Shown: positions 47,025 to 58,011 of the stretch, one piece after another
How positions within the stretch are numbered: the first letter of the stretch is position 1
How the letters are laid out: the number at the start of each line of letters is the position of its first letter
Source of the DNA: Apricaphanius iberus
Lineage: Eukaryota; Chordata; Actinopteri; Cyprinodontiformes; Aphaniidae
Length of the DNA stretch: 64,000 nucleotides
Direction: 5' to 3'
NCBI GenBank assembly: GCA_028564705.1
Contig: JAPXFQ010000787.1
Span: 992,001 to 1,056,000, forward strand
Notes under the pieces: generated by a model
Told to the model about the DNA's origin: nothing
Database searches by the model: none
The model's input: the letters and a program-made list of their open reading frames with translations, nothing else
Program-made: the position numbers and the translations under genes

Positions 47025-48380
47025 AGTGTTCACTCATTGAGATGTGTTTCGGCTCCGCCCACAGCACTAGAATTTGTCTGTTGCGTTTGTCGTTTCTGAT
47101 TGGCTGACCAGTTGATTTATTACTAATCCTAACATTTGAGAATACCTGCTTAACCTTAAGTCATTTTCTAATCCTATCAATGGAGGAGCATGACCTAACC
47201 CTAACGTGACTGTTTTCCTAATCCTAATATTCAGGAACCAGTGCCTAAACCTAATGTGTTTAACATTTACGAGCAGCAGCCGCCTCGCGTGTGGGTGGAC
47301 CCAAAACACATCTCGATGGGGGAACACCTAACGACGTAACACCCCCGTGAGGAGTAACCAGAGAGATCCCACTTATGCACGAGGTGAAAATGCAGAGAGA
47401 CCCCATGCTGTGAGTCGAGTTCCTTACCACTGACTGCATCCCGGTACAGCCCCTTGAAGATGCACTTCTCAACTTACACTCTGCTCCTTTCATGCTGATT
47501 TCAAACACCAGGTCTGCAAATATTAAAAGTCTTCCTGCTCCTCGGACACGAACCCAACAAAAAAAAAATCGACTTCATTCAATCTAAAATCATCCGAATG
47601 GTTCGGTAACAGCTGTATGACTGATGCACCTGTGCTTTAGCAGTGACTTGGAGTCCCGTGCAGCAACAAATAAAGAATAAAAACGGGGACAAGGCCTTTG
47701 TATTCCCTCTGAAGTGGGATCAGAGAAACTACTACATAAATTAATGAATAAACACCACATGCAGAGAGATCTAGAGCAACCGCTTCATCATACTGATGCA
47801 ACAGCGAGGCAACCCCCAGACTTGTGTGGCTTGTAGTTGTTGTGACGGTTGAGAAATTTGTTGGGCTAATTCAGGTGTAAAGAAGTGACGGCGGGGGCAA
47901 TTTGATCCCTGACTTCCCCCTCCCATATCCAGCTAGTGATTGACTACTTATTTTAGGGGGGAGGTGGAGTTGAGCTCACTCTGACAAATTGGACTTGAGG
48001 TGTTTATTTTTTGCAACGCAAGTTTATGATGACACCGATTTCTAATTAGGAGCAACATTAACAAAAGAAATGTAGGAAGGGGTTGAAGTTGCCGGGATTA
48101 CAGCAACAAATAAATTACCACCAACATCCAGTTCCTTTCACATAGAATAAATATGACACTTTCCATAGTTTTTCATATACAAACAGTAAATCTTAGTGTA
48201 TTTAAAAGGGATTTTAAGGGTTATAAAACACAAAGCATTATGGTGGACTCCCTTCGAGTCAACACTATGTACACCCACTTTTCCCTTCATTACAGCTGTA
48301 AGTTGTGTTTACGGAGTCTAGAAAATTAAATTTTTTGCTCCTTTTTCAGCCATATTGAACAAAGAGCATCTGTGAAAAAC
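47025..48380. other. Unassigned sequence, possible conserved non-coding part
   Basis: 47100-47250 has repeated CTAATCCTAA / CTAACCCTAA words without a regular period. 47770-48070 is balanced and single-copy looking. 48240-48380 may be Tc1-derived flank. No exon is supported. Confidence 0.4.
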
Positions 48381-48617
48381 AGGGGCCGTATTCACAAAGA
48401 ATCGTAGGGCTAAAAGTAGGTCCTAACTGCCGAATTTAGGAGTAACTCCTAAAAAATGTGGGCGTGTCACTCTTAAATTTAGGACTCCTAGTTTCTTAAC
48501 TCTAAAAGTAATACACAACCACTTTTAGGCCTAAAAGTAGCTCCTAAGTCTGGGAGTCCTTAAAAGAAGTCAAGAGGACTCCTAACTCCCTAAGACCTAT
48601 TCACAAAGACTCCCTAA

Positions 48618-48928
48618 ATGTCTGCAGCCAGACGCAATGTGTTTGACACTCTGGATGATTCGGAATTAACCAAAAGATACAGACTAATTGGTTTATTGAA
48701 GATGTGGTGCGGGATGCAATCACGTCTCCAACTAAACGTAACAACCCGAACAGTCCAGAAATTAAATGTTTAGGGAATCTAAGATATTTAGCCACAGGGA
48801 AAATGCAACTTTGCAACGCGGACGACTTGGGTATATCACAACCATCTATCAGCCGATCAATCCACCAAACTCTTAAAGCGCTCTGTCGACCACACATTAT
48901 CCAACAATTCATCCGTTTCCCATTGTGT
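48618..48928 (+). pseudogene. Harbinger transposase N-terminal fragment
   Basis: It begins at an ATG (48618) with SAARRNVFDTLDDSELTKRY. After a one-base shift it continues as FIEDVVRDAITSPTKRNNP, then LGNLRYLATGKMQLCNADDL and GISQPSISRSIHQTLKAL, ending in IIQQFIRFP. The LRYLATGK and GISQPSISR blocks are the helix-turn-helix-like start of HARBI1-type Harbinger transposases. The DDE nuclease core that should follow is absent; LINE-tail and Myb-region sequence come next. It is inactive through frameshift and truncation. Confidence 0.8.
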
Positions 48929-48929
48929 G

Positions 48930-49104
48930 TGTGTGTGTTTGTGGCTGATGGGTTAGGAGGGGGCTGTAGTTGCCTTGATGATTTTATTTTTGAAAGGGGG
49001 GTTGGGGGGTTGTTTTTTTTGTTTTTTTTATCTGTAAAGCACTTTGAGAAACTTGTTTGAAAAGCGCTTTATAAATAAAGTTTGATTTCATTTGATTTGA
49101 TGTA
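48930..49104 (+). mobile_element. LINE/SINE 3' tail nested in Harbinger
   Basis: CTGTAAAGCACTTTGAGAAA and AAAAGCGCTTTATAAATAAA, followed by a TTTGATTT-type tail, form a retroelement 3' end. Upstream are GT, G and T runs. It lies where the Harbinger transposase frame stops matching. A related fragment is at 42495-42575 on the other strand. The left boundary is approximate. Confidence 0.6.
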
Positions 49105-49358
49105 GGGATGCCTTTATGACGCACATTGCCTACCTGTTGCAGCAGCATCCTTTTTATAAGCGGCGGTCTCGAGCCGACACTGGGATTGTAGAGAATACCA
49201 TCTCTTCTCACAGTCTTCTGCCGTTCGAGACACCGCTGGATAAGATGCATTTATGTTTCTGCTAATTTCCACCCATGCCTCCCTTTTCTTCTTATTCGTA
49301 ATCCCGGCTCCGAATCGCCCTTTAAGTTAGGTTTCCTTGTTCTTTTCTCCTCACTCAT
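49085..49358 (-). pseudogene. Myb/SANT-like DNA-binding protein remnant of Harbinger
   Basis: The minus strand starts MSEEKRTRKPNLKG at 49358, then after a shift and probable deletion reads KKKREAWVEISRNINASYPA, VSRTAEDCEKRWYSLQSQC. The W-V-E-I-S-R-N-I and E-D-C-E-K-R-W blocks fit the trihelix/SANT domain of the Myb-like protein encoded beside PIF/Harbinger transposases, which brings the transposase to the element ends. The first helix is missing. It stops at about 49108 in that frame. An AACAG/GTAGGC junction near the end could be an old splice donor. Confidence 0.7.
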
Positions 49359-49472
49359 TTTCAGTTAACGAGGTGCTTTTCACAGTAGTGGGGGGTGTAT
49401 ATGGCTGATGTGCTCATTTGACAGCCTAATTGTTTACAGCCTACTTGCAATCACTCCCTTAATATGATGCAT

Positions 49473-49571
49473 CCACCCATCCATTATCTATACCGCTTTC
49501 ATCCAATTCAGGGTCGCGTGGAGAGGGGGGGGATGAAGCTTATCCCAGCTATCAGCAGGCGTTAGGCAGAG
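49473..49571 (-). mobile_element. 5'-truncated SINE with Rex3-type tail
   Basis: This is only the last 99 bases of the SINE family seen at 53386-53758, in minus orientation. It is flanked by the perfect 13-base duplication TAATATGATGCAT (49460-49472 and 49572-49584). It is inserted in the Harbinger element and is therefore younger than it. Confidence 0.8.
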
Positions 49572-49984
49572 TAATATGATGCATTTTACATTTTTTCGTT
49601 TTTAAACTTCACCCTCTCTGTAAGTAGCCTATTGTGTGTAAGTTGTATGAAGTGTCAGTCTCGTGGGCGACACAAAGATGTCATCAGGCATTATTTCTGC
49701 TATTTGCATTTTCCATTTCCTGGTTTCACACGTGTCATTCAACAACCAAGCACACTTCTGTAAGTTTATTTACTCATGCATAGGAAATGACGTTTTCCAT
49801 AGCAACGGGACGTCACTCTTAGTTTACTTTTAGGGATTTTTCCTACGTAAAAGTAGCTCTTAGTGCGTTTGTGAATAGGTTTTAGACCACAACTCCTACG
49901 TAAGACCTTTTAAGACCTTTTAACGCGAGTTAGGAGTAACACCTAGCGGTAAGATAATTCTTTGTGAATACGGCACTAGATTTA

Positions 49985-50300
49985 CAGCCATGCCAATGCT
50001 TCCAGATCTGACTTTTTTTCGGAGCTAATCCAAATGGCCCAATCGAATGTGAATTCAACCATTCTTCCAGATGTGTGTTTGTGAAGTACAAAAAGTTGAT
50101 GTTGGGATGTTGGTTCCAAATCAGGACTTTGTGTAGGCCAGTTAAGTCAAATGCACTCATTCATGTGTTTATGGACCTCATTATGCTGGAACAGGCAACT
50201 GTTCCCATAAGGTTGGAGGTGGGAAGTTTTCCAAAAATATCTCTGTGTTGAAAGCAGATCTGTAGTCCTTAGTGTTCAGGTCCAAGCTCAAGTCCGACTC
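49985..50300 (-). mobile_element. Tc1-like transposase C-terminal fragment, antisense
   Basis: The plus strand shows antisense text TCTTCCAGATGTGTG, TTTGTGTAGGCCAGTTAAGT, TTTATGGACCTCATTATGCT and GGAACAGGCAACTGTTCCCA. On the minus strand, GRMVEF / HLEEWLNS corresponds to the LLEEWSK-like region of the Tc1 C-terminus, and the frames are shifted. It abuts the Harbinger element, which may have inserted into it. Confidence 0.55.
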
Positions 50301-51117
50301 ACAAATGATTAGCTCTTTCTTAAAAACAAATGCATGACTACTAGGCTTATACACAGTAGTATTTTTCGAATATACAGCATAGTAAGTTGCGTAAGTTTCA
50401 TTTTCTTTCATTAAATTTATAACATAAGTCCATATGATTATTGAGATGAGCAGGAATAATTAGCAGAATTTTTAAGTAATTATCATCACTTCTGCACACA
50501 AAATGCTCACTGTTCCCATTCATTGACATTGTTATACTAAGCAAAGGTTCCAAAATGCTTTTTCTCACTTATCTAACTGGGAAATATGGCAAAAGACACT
50601 TTCATGGCATTTATTTTTAGAAAATACACAGACACGCATACTATTTCAAATTTTCCAGTGTATTCAGCCACATCTTACTTGACAACAGTGTTGGGAAGGT
50701 GACTTTAACATCACAATTACTAATAGTTATTCAATAACTGAATTACTCTATAAATAAAGTAACAAGTTACCAGGTAAAGTAACTTTGTTTCTGTGAAAAA
50801 TAAATAATTGCTATATATCAAAGAAATTGGATTTATCGGATCAGTTTTCAGAATACACAGGTAGTGTACACGTACATAGCTTTCTATATTGCACATCAAT
50901 AGACTGCAAGAGGTTTATTCTGCATTTCAAGTATTATCTTTGTAACAAAAGTAAATGGTCCATATGAATTGTTTTTAAAACAATAGAAAATTAAATTGAA
51001 CTTTTACAACTTAAGACAACTGGTCAACTGAACAACATGTACTACTTATGGATCCCTCCGCCACAGCTCGACTGGTAGCTCGGAGACCACAGTGCACCCG
51101 GCAGCTGCACTCACAAA
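50301..51117. other. Unassigned AT-rich sequence
   Basis: AGTGTTGGGAAGGTGACTTT near 50689 resembles the end of a fish DNA-element family (GTTGGGAAGGTTACTTT type). The partner end was not found and there is no gene. Confidence 0.35.
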
Positions 51118-52425
51118 TAGGGATAGGTACCGATATCTTGTGCCATTACGGCACCGGATCCGACATGAACGGTAGTAACTAGACCGAAAAGCAGCGCACA
51201 TTTCGATGCCTTATTTCGGTCCCCCCGAGATGTCAAACACTGGATTCTTGGCGTGCCATCAGTCAAGAGTAATAAAGTAAACATGGCTGTCTCTGTGCAA
51301 AAAAACTGCTAAAAACAGGGGCTGTGGAAATTGACGTACCAACGCGGGTGGATTAATTCCTAGAATTTTGTGTGTGTGTGTTTGTTTTACGCATTGAACG
51401 CATACAAAGAACAGTGCTCTGATTATTATTCAGCCCGCACCACATCAGCTCTCCCTCCTAACCAGCAAAACTACGGATTGTTGTGCAGCAGCAGGTGTTT
51501 GTGGTCCTAAATGATATGTGAGTATATTATTATTGGCGTATTGGCTTTGTGGTGATATAAGTTTATAAGTTGTCTGTGGTAATTATCCGTCCACTTCGGA
51601 TGTCCGCTTCGGTGTGTGCGTTTCAGTGTTTGCTGTGCGTGCAGTGCAGTTAAAGTTTAAATGCTTGGTATTTTTGTATATTTATGCATGTTGCCTTACC
51701 GTATAGTTTCAGTACATTTCATAGTGAGATACCGCTGCGTTAATAATACGAAATTATTCAGGTAAGGTGACGTTTTCGGACTTAAATTAGTGCTAAAATA
51801 TTAGCGGAAGTAGCTGTGTCCATCTTCACAATAGGAGTGTTTATTTCTTGTTGTGTTGAACTGAAGAAACTGCTGTTTACTTTTGGAAGATGATCAAATG
51901 TGACATTTGATTACTAAGTCTATATTACATTTTATTTATGTGATATTTATCACGGACTGCTGATATCCAAGTGTTATGTTTATTCATATATTTGGCTTAG
52001 TTCTGCCTCTATTTGTTATTATTCATATGGGAACACAAATAAATTATGAATGGGACTGGAGTAAAAAAAAAAAAGTTAACTGATTTCTCCTATATTTTTT
52101 TTTTCTAAAGAGCAACTGCATATAAATAAACAGATATTTCACCAAAGTATGAGTTGTACTATGATCAAGGAGGGATATTTTCATTATCTGAGCATTTGGT
52201 TCGACACTAAACCTGTCTTACGTGAAGCCAAAAAAATATTACTCTGTCCTGTTTTTGTAAATTTGTAGACGGTCCCTGCGCATTCGCGCATCAGCAGACT
52301 CTGCATAGAGGTCAATGTATCTCTCCCAGCGCGAAGGACGGCTCGTTTGGAGGAGAATATGACTGTAGCCCGCTCACTACCTTGCTGTGATTGCACTGAG
52401 GTATCGGTTTTGTAAAAACAATTTT
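51118..52425. mobile_element. hAT-like element remnant (GGTACCGATATC end)
   Basis: The left end AATAGGGATAGGTACCGATA and the following GACATGAACGGTAGTAACTA, GAAAAGCAGCGCACATTTCG read like a known fish hAT-type non-autonomous element. GAGGTATCGGTTTTG at about 52398 could be the inverted right side, but its final bases are lost. A second start, CTAGGGATGTCCCGATTTCC, lies at 52499. The boundaries are uncertain and there is no coding sequence. Confidence 0.4.
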
Positions 52426-52984
52426 CCGATGAAAAGTTATTGAACCGGAAAAGCCAAATTTGTGAATATTTTTCTAACCTTACCGAAATGTTTACAACTA
52501 GGGATGTCCCGATTTCCGATGATATTTTTCACATTCCAGTGATTGAAAATTGGCTATGTTAGCTGACGAGATTTTTACGGAAGTAGGCTACCTCCTAGTT
52601 ATGTTTGACAGTGATTGCACAACAAATCAAGCTTCAGTAGTGGTGCAAACAAGGATTCTTAATTACCACAAATTAGCATAGCAGATTACATGTTCTATGG
52701 GTAAACTTCAACAAATATGCTTAACCATACTGAAAACTATATAATAAATGCATAGAAACTCACCTTCTGGCATTTACGCACAAAAATAAACTGAAATAAA
52801 CAAAGAAAGAGTTCTCTTAAGAGAAACAAAGACCACTGAACAGCACCTGTGGTACATTCAAATACCGTTGGAAAAATCTATGCTGAGTTCAGGGGCATAT
52901 TTCATCTTACAGTGAAAACACCAATAATAATACTGCAACTTGCAAATTTAGAAATGGTATGGAGGACCATCTCTGCCAAAATTG
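52426..52984. other. Unassigned AT-rich sequence
   Basis: It contains an isolated MITE-like start at 52499 (CTAGGGATGTCCCGATTTCC) and otherwise nothing I recognise. Confidence 0.4.
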
Positions 52985-54090
52985 ACAAAAAATAAATACA
53001 TAAATAAGTAAGTGAGGAAATACATTTGTAAATACATAAATACATATTAAAAAAATAGATCAATTTGGGAATAAATAAATACAGGAATAAATTAATAAAT
53101 AAAATGTAAAATATGTTTGTAAATATATAACTATATAGAGAAAAAGAAATACAGAAATAAACAAATAAATCAGTTTAAAAATATATTTTAAAATACATAA
53201 ATAAATATGGAAATAAAGAAAATGGTTCAATACGTAAAAATTAATAAATAAATAACTAAATACATTTTTCCATTTATTTAACATTTTATTTTCATTTGTA
53301 TTTTTTTCACACATTCAATTATTTATTTATTGACATTTATTTTTTTACATATTTATTTCATCATTTTTTACTATGTTTTTTCCCCATCCATCCATCCATC
53401 CATCTTCTTAACCGCTTATCCAATTCAGGGTCACGGGGCAGCTGGAGCCTATCCCAGCAATTATCAGGCGTTAGGCAGGGTACACTCTGAACAGGACGCC
53501 AGTCTGTTGCAGGGCCAACACAGAGAGACAGACAACCATTCACACTCACATTCATTCCTAGGGACAATTTAGAGTGATCAATTCACCTATCATGCATGTT
53601 TTTGGACTGTGGGAGGAAGCCGGAGTACCCGGAGAGAACCCACGCATACACGGGGAGAACATGCAAACTCCATGCAGAAAGACCCTGGGCCGGGATACGA
53701 ACCCACGACCTTCTTGCTGCAAGGCAACAGCGCTAAACACTGCGCCACCGTGCAGCCCATGTTTTTTCCCCAAATTTATTTAATTATATATGTTCACATT
53801 TATTTATTTTCTATTTTCACAAAATTATTTATTGACATTTTTATTTACACATTTTCTCATTTCCACTTTTATTATTTTTATTTATTTCCACATCCGCTGA
53901 ATTATTTATTTTCAAATTTATTTATTGATCTCTACATTTATTTATTATCTGTCTTCACATGTATTTATCTATCTCCCCATTTGTTTATTTATTTCCAAAA
54001 AGAATTTAGGTATTTATTTCTATATTTATTATTCATTTATTTATTAACATTTTTCTAGTTCGCACGTATTTACACATTTCTAGATCAAAT
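52985..54090. repeat. AT-rich fold-back tract of ATTT/AAAT units, split by a SINE
   Basis: On the plus strand the left part (to about 53260) is A-rich with AAATAAATACATAAATA-type units, and the right part (53265-54090, SINE excluded) is the T-rich inverse, TTTATTTATTTCCACATTTA. The tract is therefore a large imperfect inverted repeat of simple sequence. Frames of up to 149 codons across it are compositional artefacts. Confidence 0.65.
53386..53758 (-). mobile_element. Full-length tRNA-derived SINE with Rex3-like 3' tail
   Basis: In minus orientation the head is at 53758, with an A box-like TGGCGCAGTGTTTAGCG at 53747-53731 and a B box GGTTCGTATCC at 53703-53693. The body ends GGATAAGCGG, TTAAGAAGATGG and ATGG units. 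That ending copies the 3' end of the Rex3 LINE at 26467-26524, which suggests mobilisation by Rex3/RTE enzymes. The 13-base duplication ATGTTTTTTCCCC flanks it at 53373-53385 and 53759-53771. Confidence 0.85.
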
Positions 54091-54545
54091 TTATTTCCAG
54101 ATTTCCAGAAGTGTATTCTAATAAGGGGGGTGTTTCTAACACTGTCCTAAAGCCTGATTGGTCAGCTCCAAATCTCTGTATTTACATTGAAGTGGATGAG
54201 GAGGAGCGTTAGCATCAGCTAGCTACTCTGTGTGTCTGTGACAGAATTGAGATACCCGGCTGCTGGAATCTCGCTGTAATGCGGTTAGGGTTAGATGGAT
54301 GGAAGATGGAAACAGTTCTCAGTGAGATTAACTCGAGAGGGAAAAAAGAACGGCATGACCTATACAGCATTCTTTGAAACAGAGTTATTACAAACTCTGC
54401 ATTGCAACAATAGCAATTACATTATATCTGCTGTGGGGAAACTTTAGTGTTATCTTTCCAAACAGACCCAAACAATGAATTTACTCCAAATGATTCAAGA
54501 TCAGCTTTCATTCTAATTTTGGTATTTGTAAAAAAAAAACAAAAA
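54091..54545. other. Unassigned sequence
   Basis: No gene or defined repeat is visible. Confidence 0.45.
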
Positions 54546-54548
54546 ACA

Positions 54549-54550
54549 CT

Positions 54551-54592
<42 letters not shown>

Positions 54593-54780
54593 CTTTATTC
54601 ATCTCCAAGAGAAATTCACAGTTCTAGCAGCTTACGGGAACACGGGCATGCAGGGAAAATACAATATAAAAATTTAAAAGAATAACTAAGGTAAAATATA
54701 AATATAAGCATAAATTGCAGGAATCTTAGGGGGTTAATCCATTTAACACTGCAAATGCAACAAAAACCCAAGCCGCCCTG
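54549..54780 (-). mobile_element. LINE 3' tail with (ATCT)n end, minus strand
   Basis: A TAGA microsatellite (54550-54592) leads into TACTTTATTCATCTCCAAGA and GAAATTCACAGTTCTAGCAG. Inverted, this is the ...AATAAAGTATCTATCTATC tail of a fish non-LTR element. The clade is not resolved. The right boundary is approximate. Confidence 0.6.
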
Positions 54781-55779
54781 TTCTATTTTCCAACATTACT
54801 GAGCCACTGTAGTTTACAGGAGCCACTGTTTCATTTGGTCCCATATGAAATGACCCTCCTCAGAGGTCCACATGCTGCAGATTTGTTTACATTTTCTCTT
54901 CATAAATCAGAGAACAGAATTTGACTAAAAGAGAAGAAGCATGTTTTAAATAAATAACAAACAAAAAAAACAAAGAAAAGCCAAAGACACTCCTGATTCA
55001 AGTTCGAAGATTTTAGCGCTGGGGGTAAAGCAGACGTGGAAATATACTGCTGAAGAGTGATGAACATTTAACTGTAAGGTGTGGATAGAGAGAAAGAAGA
55101 GATGATTATCCTCACATAAAAAAAAAGAAAAGCTAATGTTGCGGTTTTTATTTATTTATTTAATTGGAGCCTCTCAGTGGGAATCCTGCCTCATCCACCT
55201 TGAGGGATTTCCGGCTTCTGGCACGGTTTTTATCGAATAGCTGTCAATACGAAAGCTTTCCGTTGTACAGCAGTTTACCTCCAGTGATCTCTGAAGAATT
55301 CATCAACAGTCAATCAAAGGGAGTTTATGCACAGCCCTGATTTTGTTTCCTCTTCCCAGCAAACACAATTTGAATACCCGAGGCATCAACACAGCGAAAC
55401 GCCATTATGCATTCATGTTGGCCTTTCTTTCACTAACACGAAGGAGTCGTGCTTCCTCTGTCAGTCAGTCAGGGACGCTCGCAGATGCTTGTATATCTGA
55501 GGATCTTTGTTTGTAGAAACTCAGCGGAGGCCCTGCCCCACTGGATGGTTGAAAAAATGTTTAATAAGTTCATGATTAAAAGCATTGCAGCTTCTATCTA
55601 AAAATATGTTCCAATCACATTTTAGATCAAAGTAGTTTAAAGTAGATCCTTAGAAACGGTTGATGGAAATGTTAGGCTAAAGTTACCCCAACTTCAAGAG
55701 CATTTACTGAAAAACAAAACATGATCTTCTTACCTTAAACATATTTTATTATCGAACTAAGATAACCTGCCTACACTCC
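54781..55779. other. Unassigned, possible conserved non-coding sequence
   Basis: 55190-55450 has no repeat words and looks single-copy. No credible exon is present. Confidence 0.35.
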
Positions 55780-56070
55780 TCACGGGCAGAGGAACTTTTG
55801 CCCCATTCTTCTTTGCAAACTTTTTTTTATCTTAGCCTTACTGAAAGATTTTTCAAGCATAAGAGAGGACTTGAACCAGGCGACTCCAAAACCTTATTTT
55901 TCTCTATTTTGTAAGCCATTAATAGAGGGAACTGTTGTTGTGGTTTGGATCATCAATCCGATGCATAACCAAGGACTTTATTGTTCCATCAAGTCAGTCA
56001 GATCCTGAAGAGCCATAGCTGCCCCAGACCATCACTCTACCACCAACATGTTGATCTGTTGCTACAGCAT
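55780..56070 (-). mobile_element. Tc1-like transposase fragment, antisense
   Basis: On the minus strand it reads GGRVMVWGSYGSSGSD, then DDPNHNNSSLY and further KFAKKNGAKVPL-like text, with stops between. This corresponds to the GGGSVMVWG block, the second catalytic aspartate region (DNDPNH) and the C-terminal KEEWAKIP block of Tc1-like transposases. Several indels have removed the third catalytic region. It is dead. Confidence 0.75.
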
Positions 56071-56087
56071 GTTTTTAAGCAGCTTAA

Positions 56088-56745
56088 GGCCATGTTCACA
56101 CTGCAGGTGAAAGCGCATCAAATCCGACTTTTTTGCCCCTATGCGACCCATATCTGATCTTTTTCTGGCGGTCTGAACGGCAGAAATCCGATTTTTTTCA
56201 AATCCGACCAAGGTCACTTCAGTATGTGGTACTGAATCTGATACGTATCTGATGTTTTTGAAAGCGGCTGAGGTCTGAATGGCCATGTCGCTTTAAATCC
56301 GTCTTTTACATCACGGACACAAGACAGCGTGTCAATGACGTCAATAATCAGCGCCAGAGAAAACACGGAGGTAGCAGCCACTGCTCCAGACAAGGCCATT
56401 GTTAAAGCACAAGCTCTCCTTTTTCTTGTGGTCATTCTTTCTCTAATTAATTTGTCAAAATTTCGTCGGTTCCGACTGTGCAAGAATTGATAGACTGCTG
56501 AAAAAACGCTTACATCTGTAGCCGCTATTTTTACTTCCGTAAACAGAACACGCTGTGTGTGACGTACTATGGTGACGTCTCATCTTCTTCTGCGCATGCG
56601 GGGCGCTTTGGAGCCATGAAACGTTCACACTGGAGCGCGTTTGCTGTCCCATTTTATCTGTAGTGTAAACGACCATACAAAAAAAATCGGATTTGATCAA
56701 AAAAAAATCGTAATTGAGCATTAAGACCTGCAGTGTGAAGTATTT
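56088..56745. mobile_element. MITE-like DNA element (TTCACACTGCAGGT ends)
   Basis: The left end GTTCACACTGCAGGTGAAAG and the right end ACCTGCAGTGTGAA are inverted, and both subterminal parts carry CAAATCCGA(C/T)TTTTTT words. The interior has no transposase. The exact termini and a target duplication could not be fixed, so the superfamily is left open. The frames inside (56214-56483 minus and others) have no domain. Confidence 0.55.
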
Positions 56746-57785
56746 CTTTATTCTTGGGCAGTGATCTCACAACGTTTTTCCTGCCAAGGACGGCTTTAAC
56801 GCTTTTTGTTTTTTTAAGTATAAAATTAAGTCTAAATCCAATGTTAGCCAGTAGCTTTGGTGTTTCCGCAACAACGCTGCAACAGCATGAGAAACATCCT
56901 CTATGCAGACAAACACTGGTTGGTCGCTGTAGTAATGCTTAAAAAAACAGTGCATTAAAGTCTTCAGTTCTAACTTCCGTCGGTGCATAGTGCAAAAAAA
57001 AAAAAAACAGAACTCACCATGACATCGAATCAGTGGCTGTTGCACAGTAACAAGACGGTCCTGTCTGGGTTAATTTTAAAGGTCCAACTGCCTCATTAGA
57101 CAGCCGATCGCATACAGCTAGCCTGCTGCTTAGAACTTGCCCGTCTTGATAAATATTTCAAGACGGGCAGTGTCTTCGGTTGGAAGTGTTAGTCTTTGGA
57201 GATGATGTAATCAAGTGTCCTGAAATGTGTAAAGAGTGATATGTATCCAGATGTAACAGGGAGAAATCAGTCATTTTACAAAATAAAAATATTATCTCCA
57301 TCTCGTTTAAAAAAAAAATTAAAAATCCCCATCCACACCTAACCGGATCAGTCCACATGTCCATTTACATGCCAAACCTGTAGGAGGCAGCAGTTCTCCC
57401 AAATCTTATCCTCTCAGAATAACTTTCTAACTTCTGCATACAGCAGTATTAGAGCTTGTAAAAAATGTGAGCAAAAGGCTTTTGGACAATCGATGTTGCC
57501 AACACAGCTCTGAGGGCATAAATGCTGTTTCTGAGTGGAATTACAGGTCGCACATGTGATGTCGGAGCATTTTTTTTTTTTTAATCGAGGGCAGTGAATT
57601 TGCAACACCTAAAACTCAAGTTACATCTGACCATACGCAGGCGCTTAAAACGGAGAAAACGCAGAGTTTCACTTCGGCGGGGTTTTCAGAAAGAAAAATG
57701 TTCTATGCGTTTTTCGTGTGGGTGACAGGCCGACCTGTAGAAAATGTGTCTTCGTTTTGTGAGATACCTGCCTATGTGGGGAAAA
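56746..57785. other. Unassigned sequence with one hairpin
   Basis: Apart from a perfect 12-base hairpin at 57138-57169 and an A run near 56995, I see nothing supported. Confidence 0.4.
57138..57169. repeat. Perfect 12-bp inverted repeat (hairpin)
   Basis: TGCCCGTCTTGA (57138-57149) and TCAAGACGGGCA (57158-57169) are exact inverses around the 8-base AT spacer TAAATATT. It could be a remnant of two facing element ends or a cruciform-prone site. No transcript context is visible. Confidence 0.7.
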
Positions 57786-57834
57786 TAAAGCATAATGAGA
57801 AGTTTATCAAACAGCTCCATGTTTCAGTTCTAAT

Positions 57835-58011
57835 ACATTTTCCTTCATGATCAAGTTGATTTGGATCAACTTTTTCCTATAAAATAATTTGAATAATTTG
57901 AAAATTATGTTATTTACTCAGGTTTTGTGGTCATAAAATTGGTTTAACAATCGTCAATATTTAAGTGACAAATACTTTTTGTCACAGGGTGTATATACTT
58001 TTTATACTGTA
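57835..58011 (+). mobile_element. Tc1-like 3' remnant
   Basis: CTCAGGTTTTGTGGTCATAA, AATTGGTTTAACAATCG, ATATTTAAGTGACAAATACT and a final TACTTTTTATACTGTA follow the order of Tc1-like right ends. The left part of the element was not found. Confidence 0.45.

Larger units (their letters stand above)
48383..49975. mobile_element. PIF/Harbinger transposon, decayed, with nested insertions
   Basis: The outer ends are inverted repeats: GGCCGTATTCACAAAGAAT at the left and ATTCTTTGTGAATACGGC at the right. Both subterminal regions are full of TTAGGAGT / ACTCCTAA words, and an inner copy of the terminus (CCTATTCACAAAGACTCC) lies at 48596. Inside are a transposase-like remnant on plus and a Myb/SANT-like remnant on minus, the divergent pair normally carried by PIF/Harbinger elements. 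The unit is broken by a LINE tail (about 48930-49104) and a truncated SINE (49473-49571). No TWA duplication is evident at the outer ends. Confidence 0.8.

Noticed and set aside
47100..47250. Telomere-like CTAACCCTAA words
   Set aside because: There are only scattered, irregular copies with no (TTAGGG)n tract, so not an interstitial telomere.
53693..53747. tRNA gene (A and B boxes on minus strand)
   Set aside because: Also a SINE head, with a Rex3-like tail and target duplications.
53609..54058. 149-codon plus-strand frame
   Set aside because: It runs through the antisense of a SINE and then AT-rich simple sequence; it is an artefact of composition.
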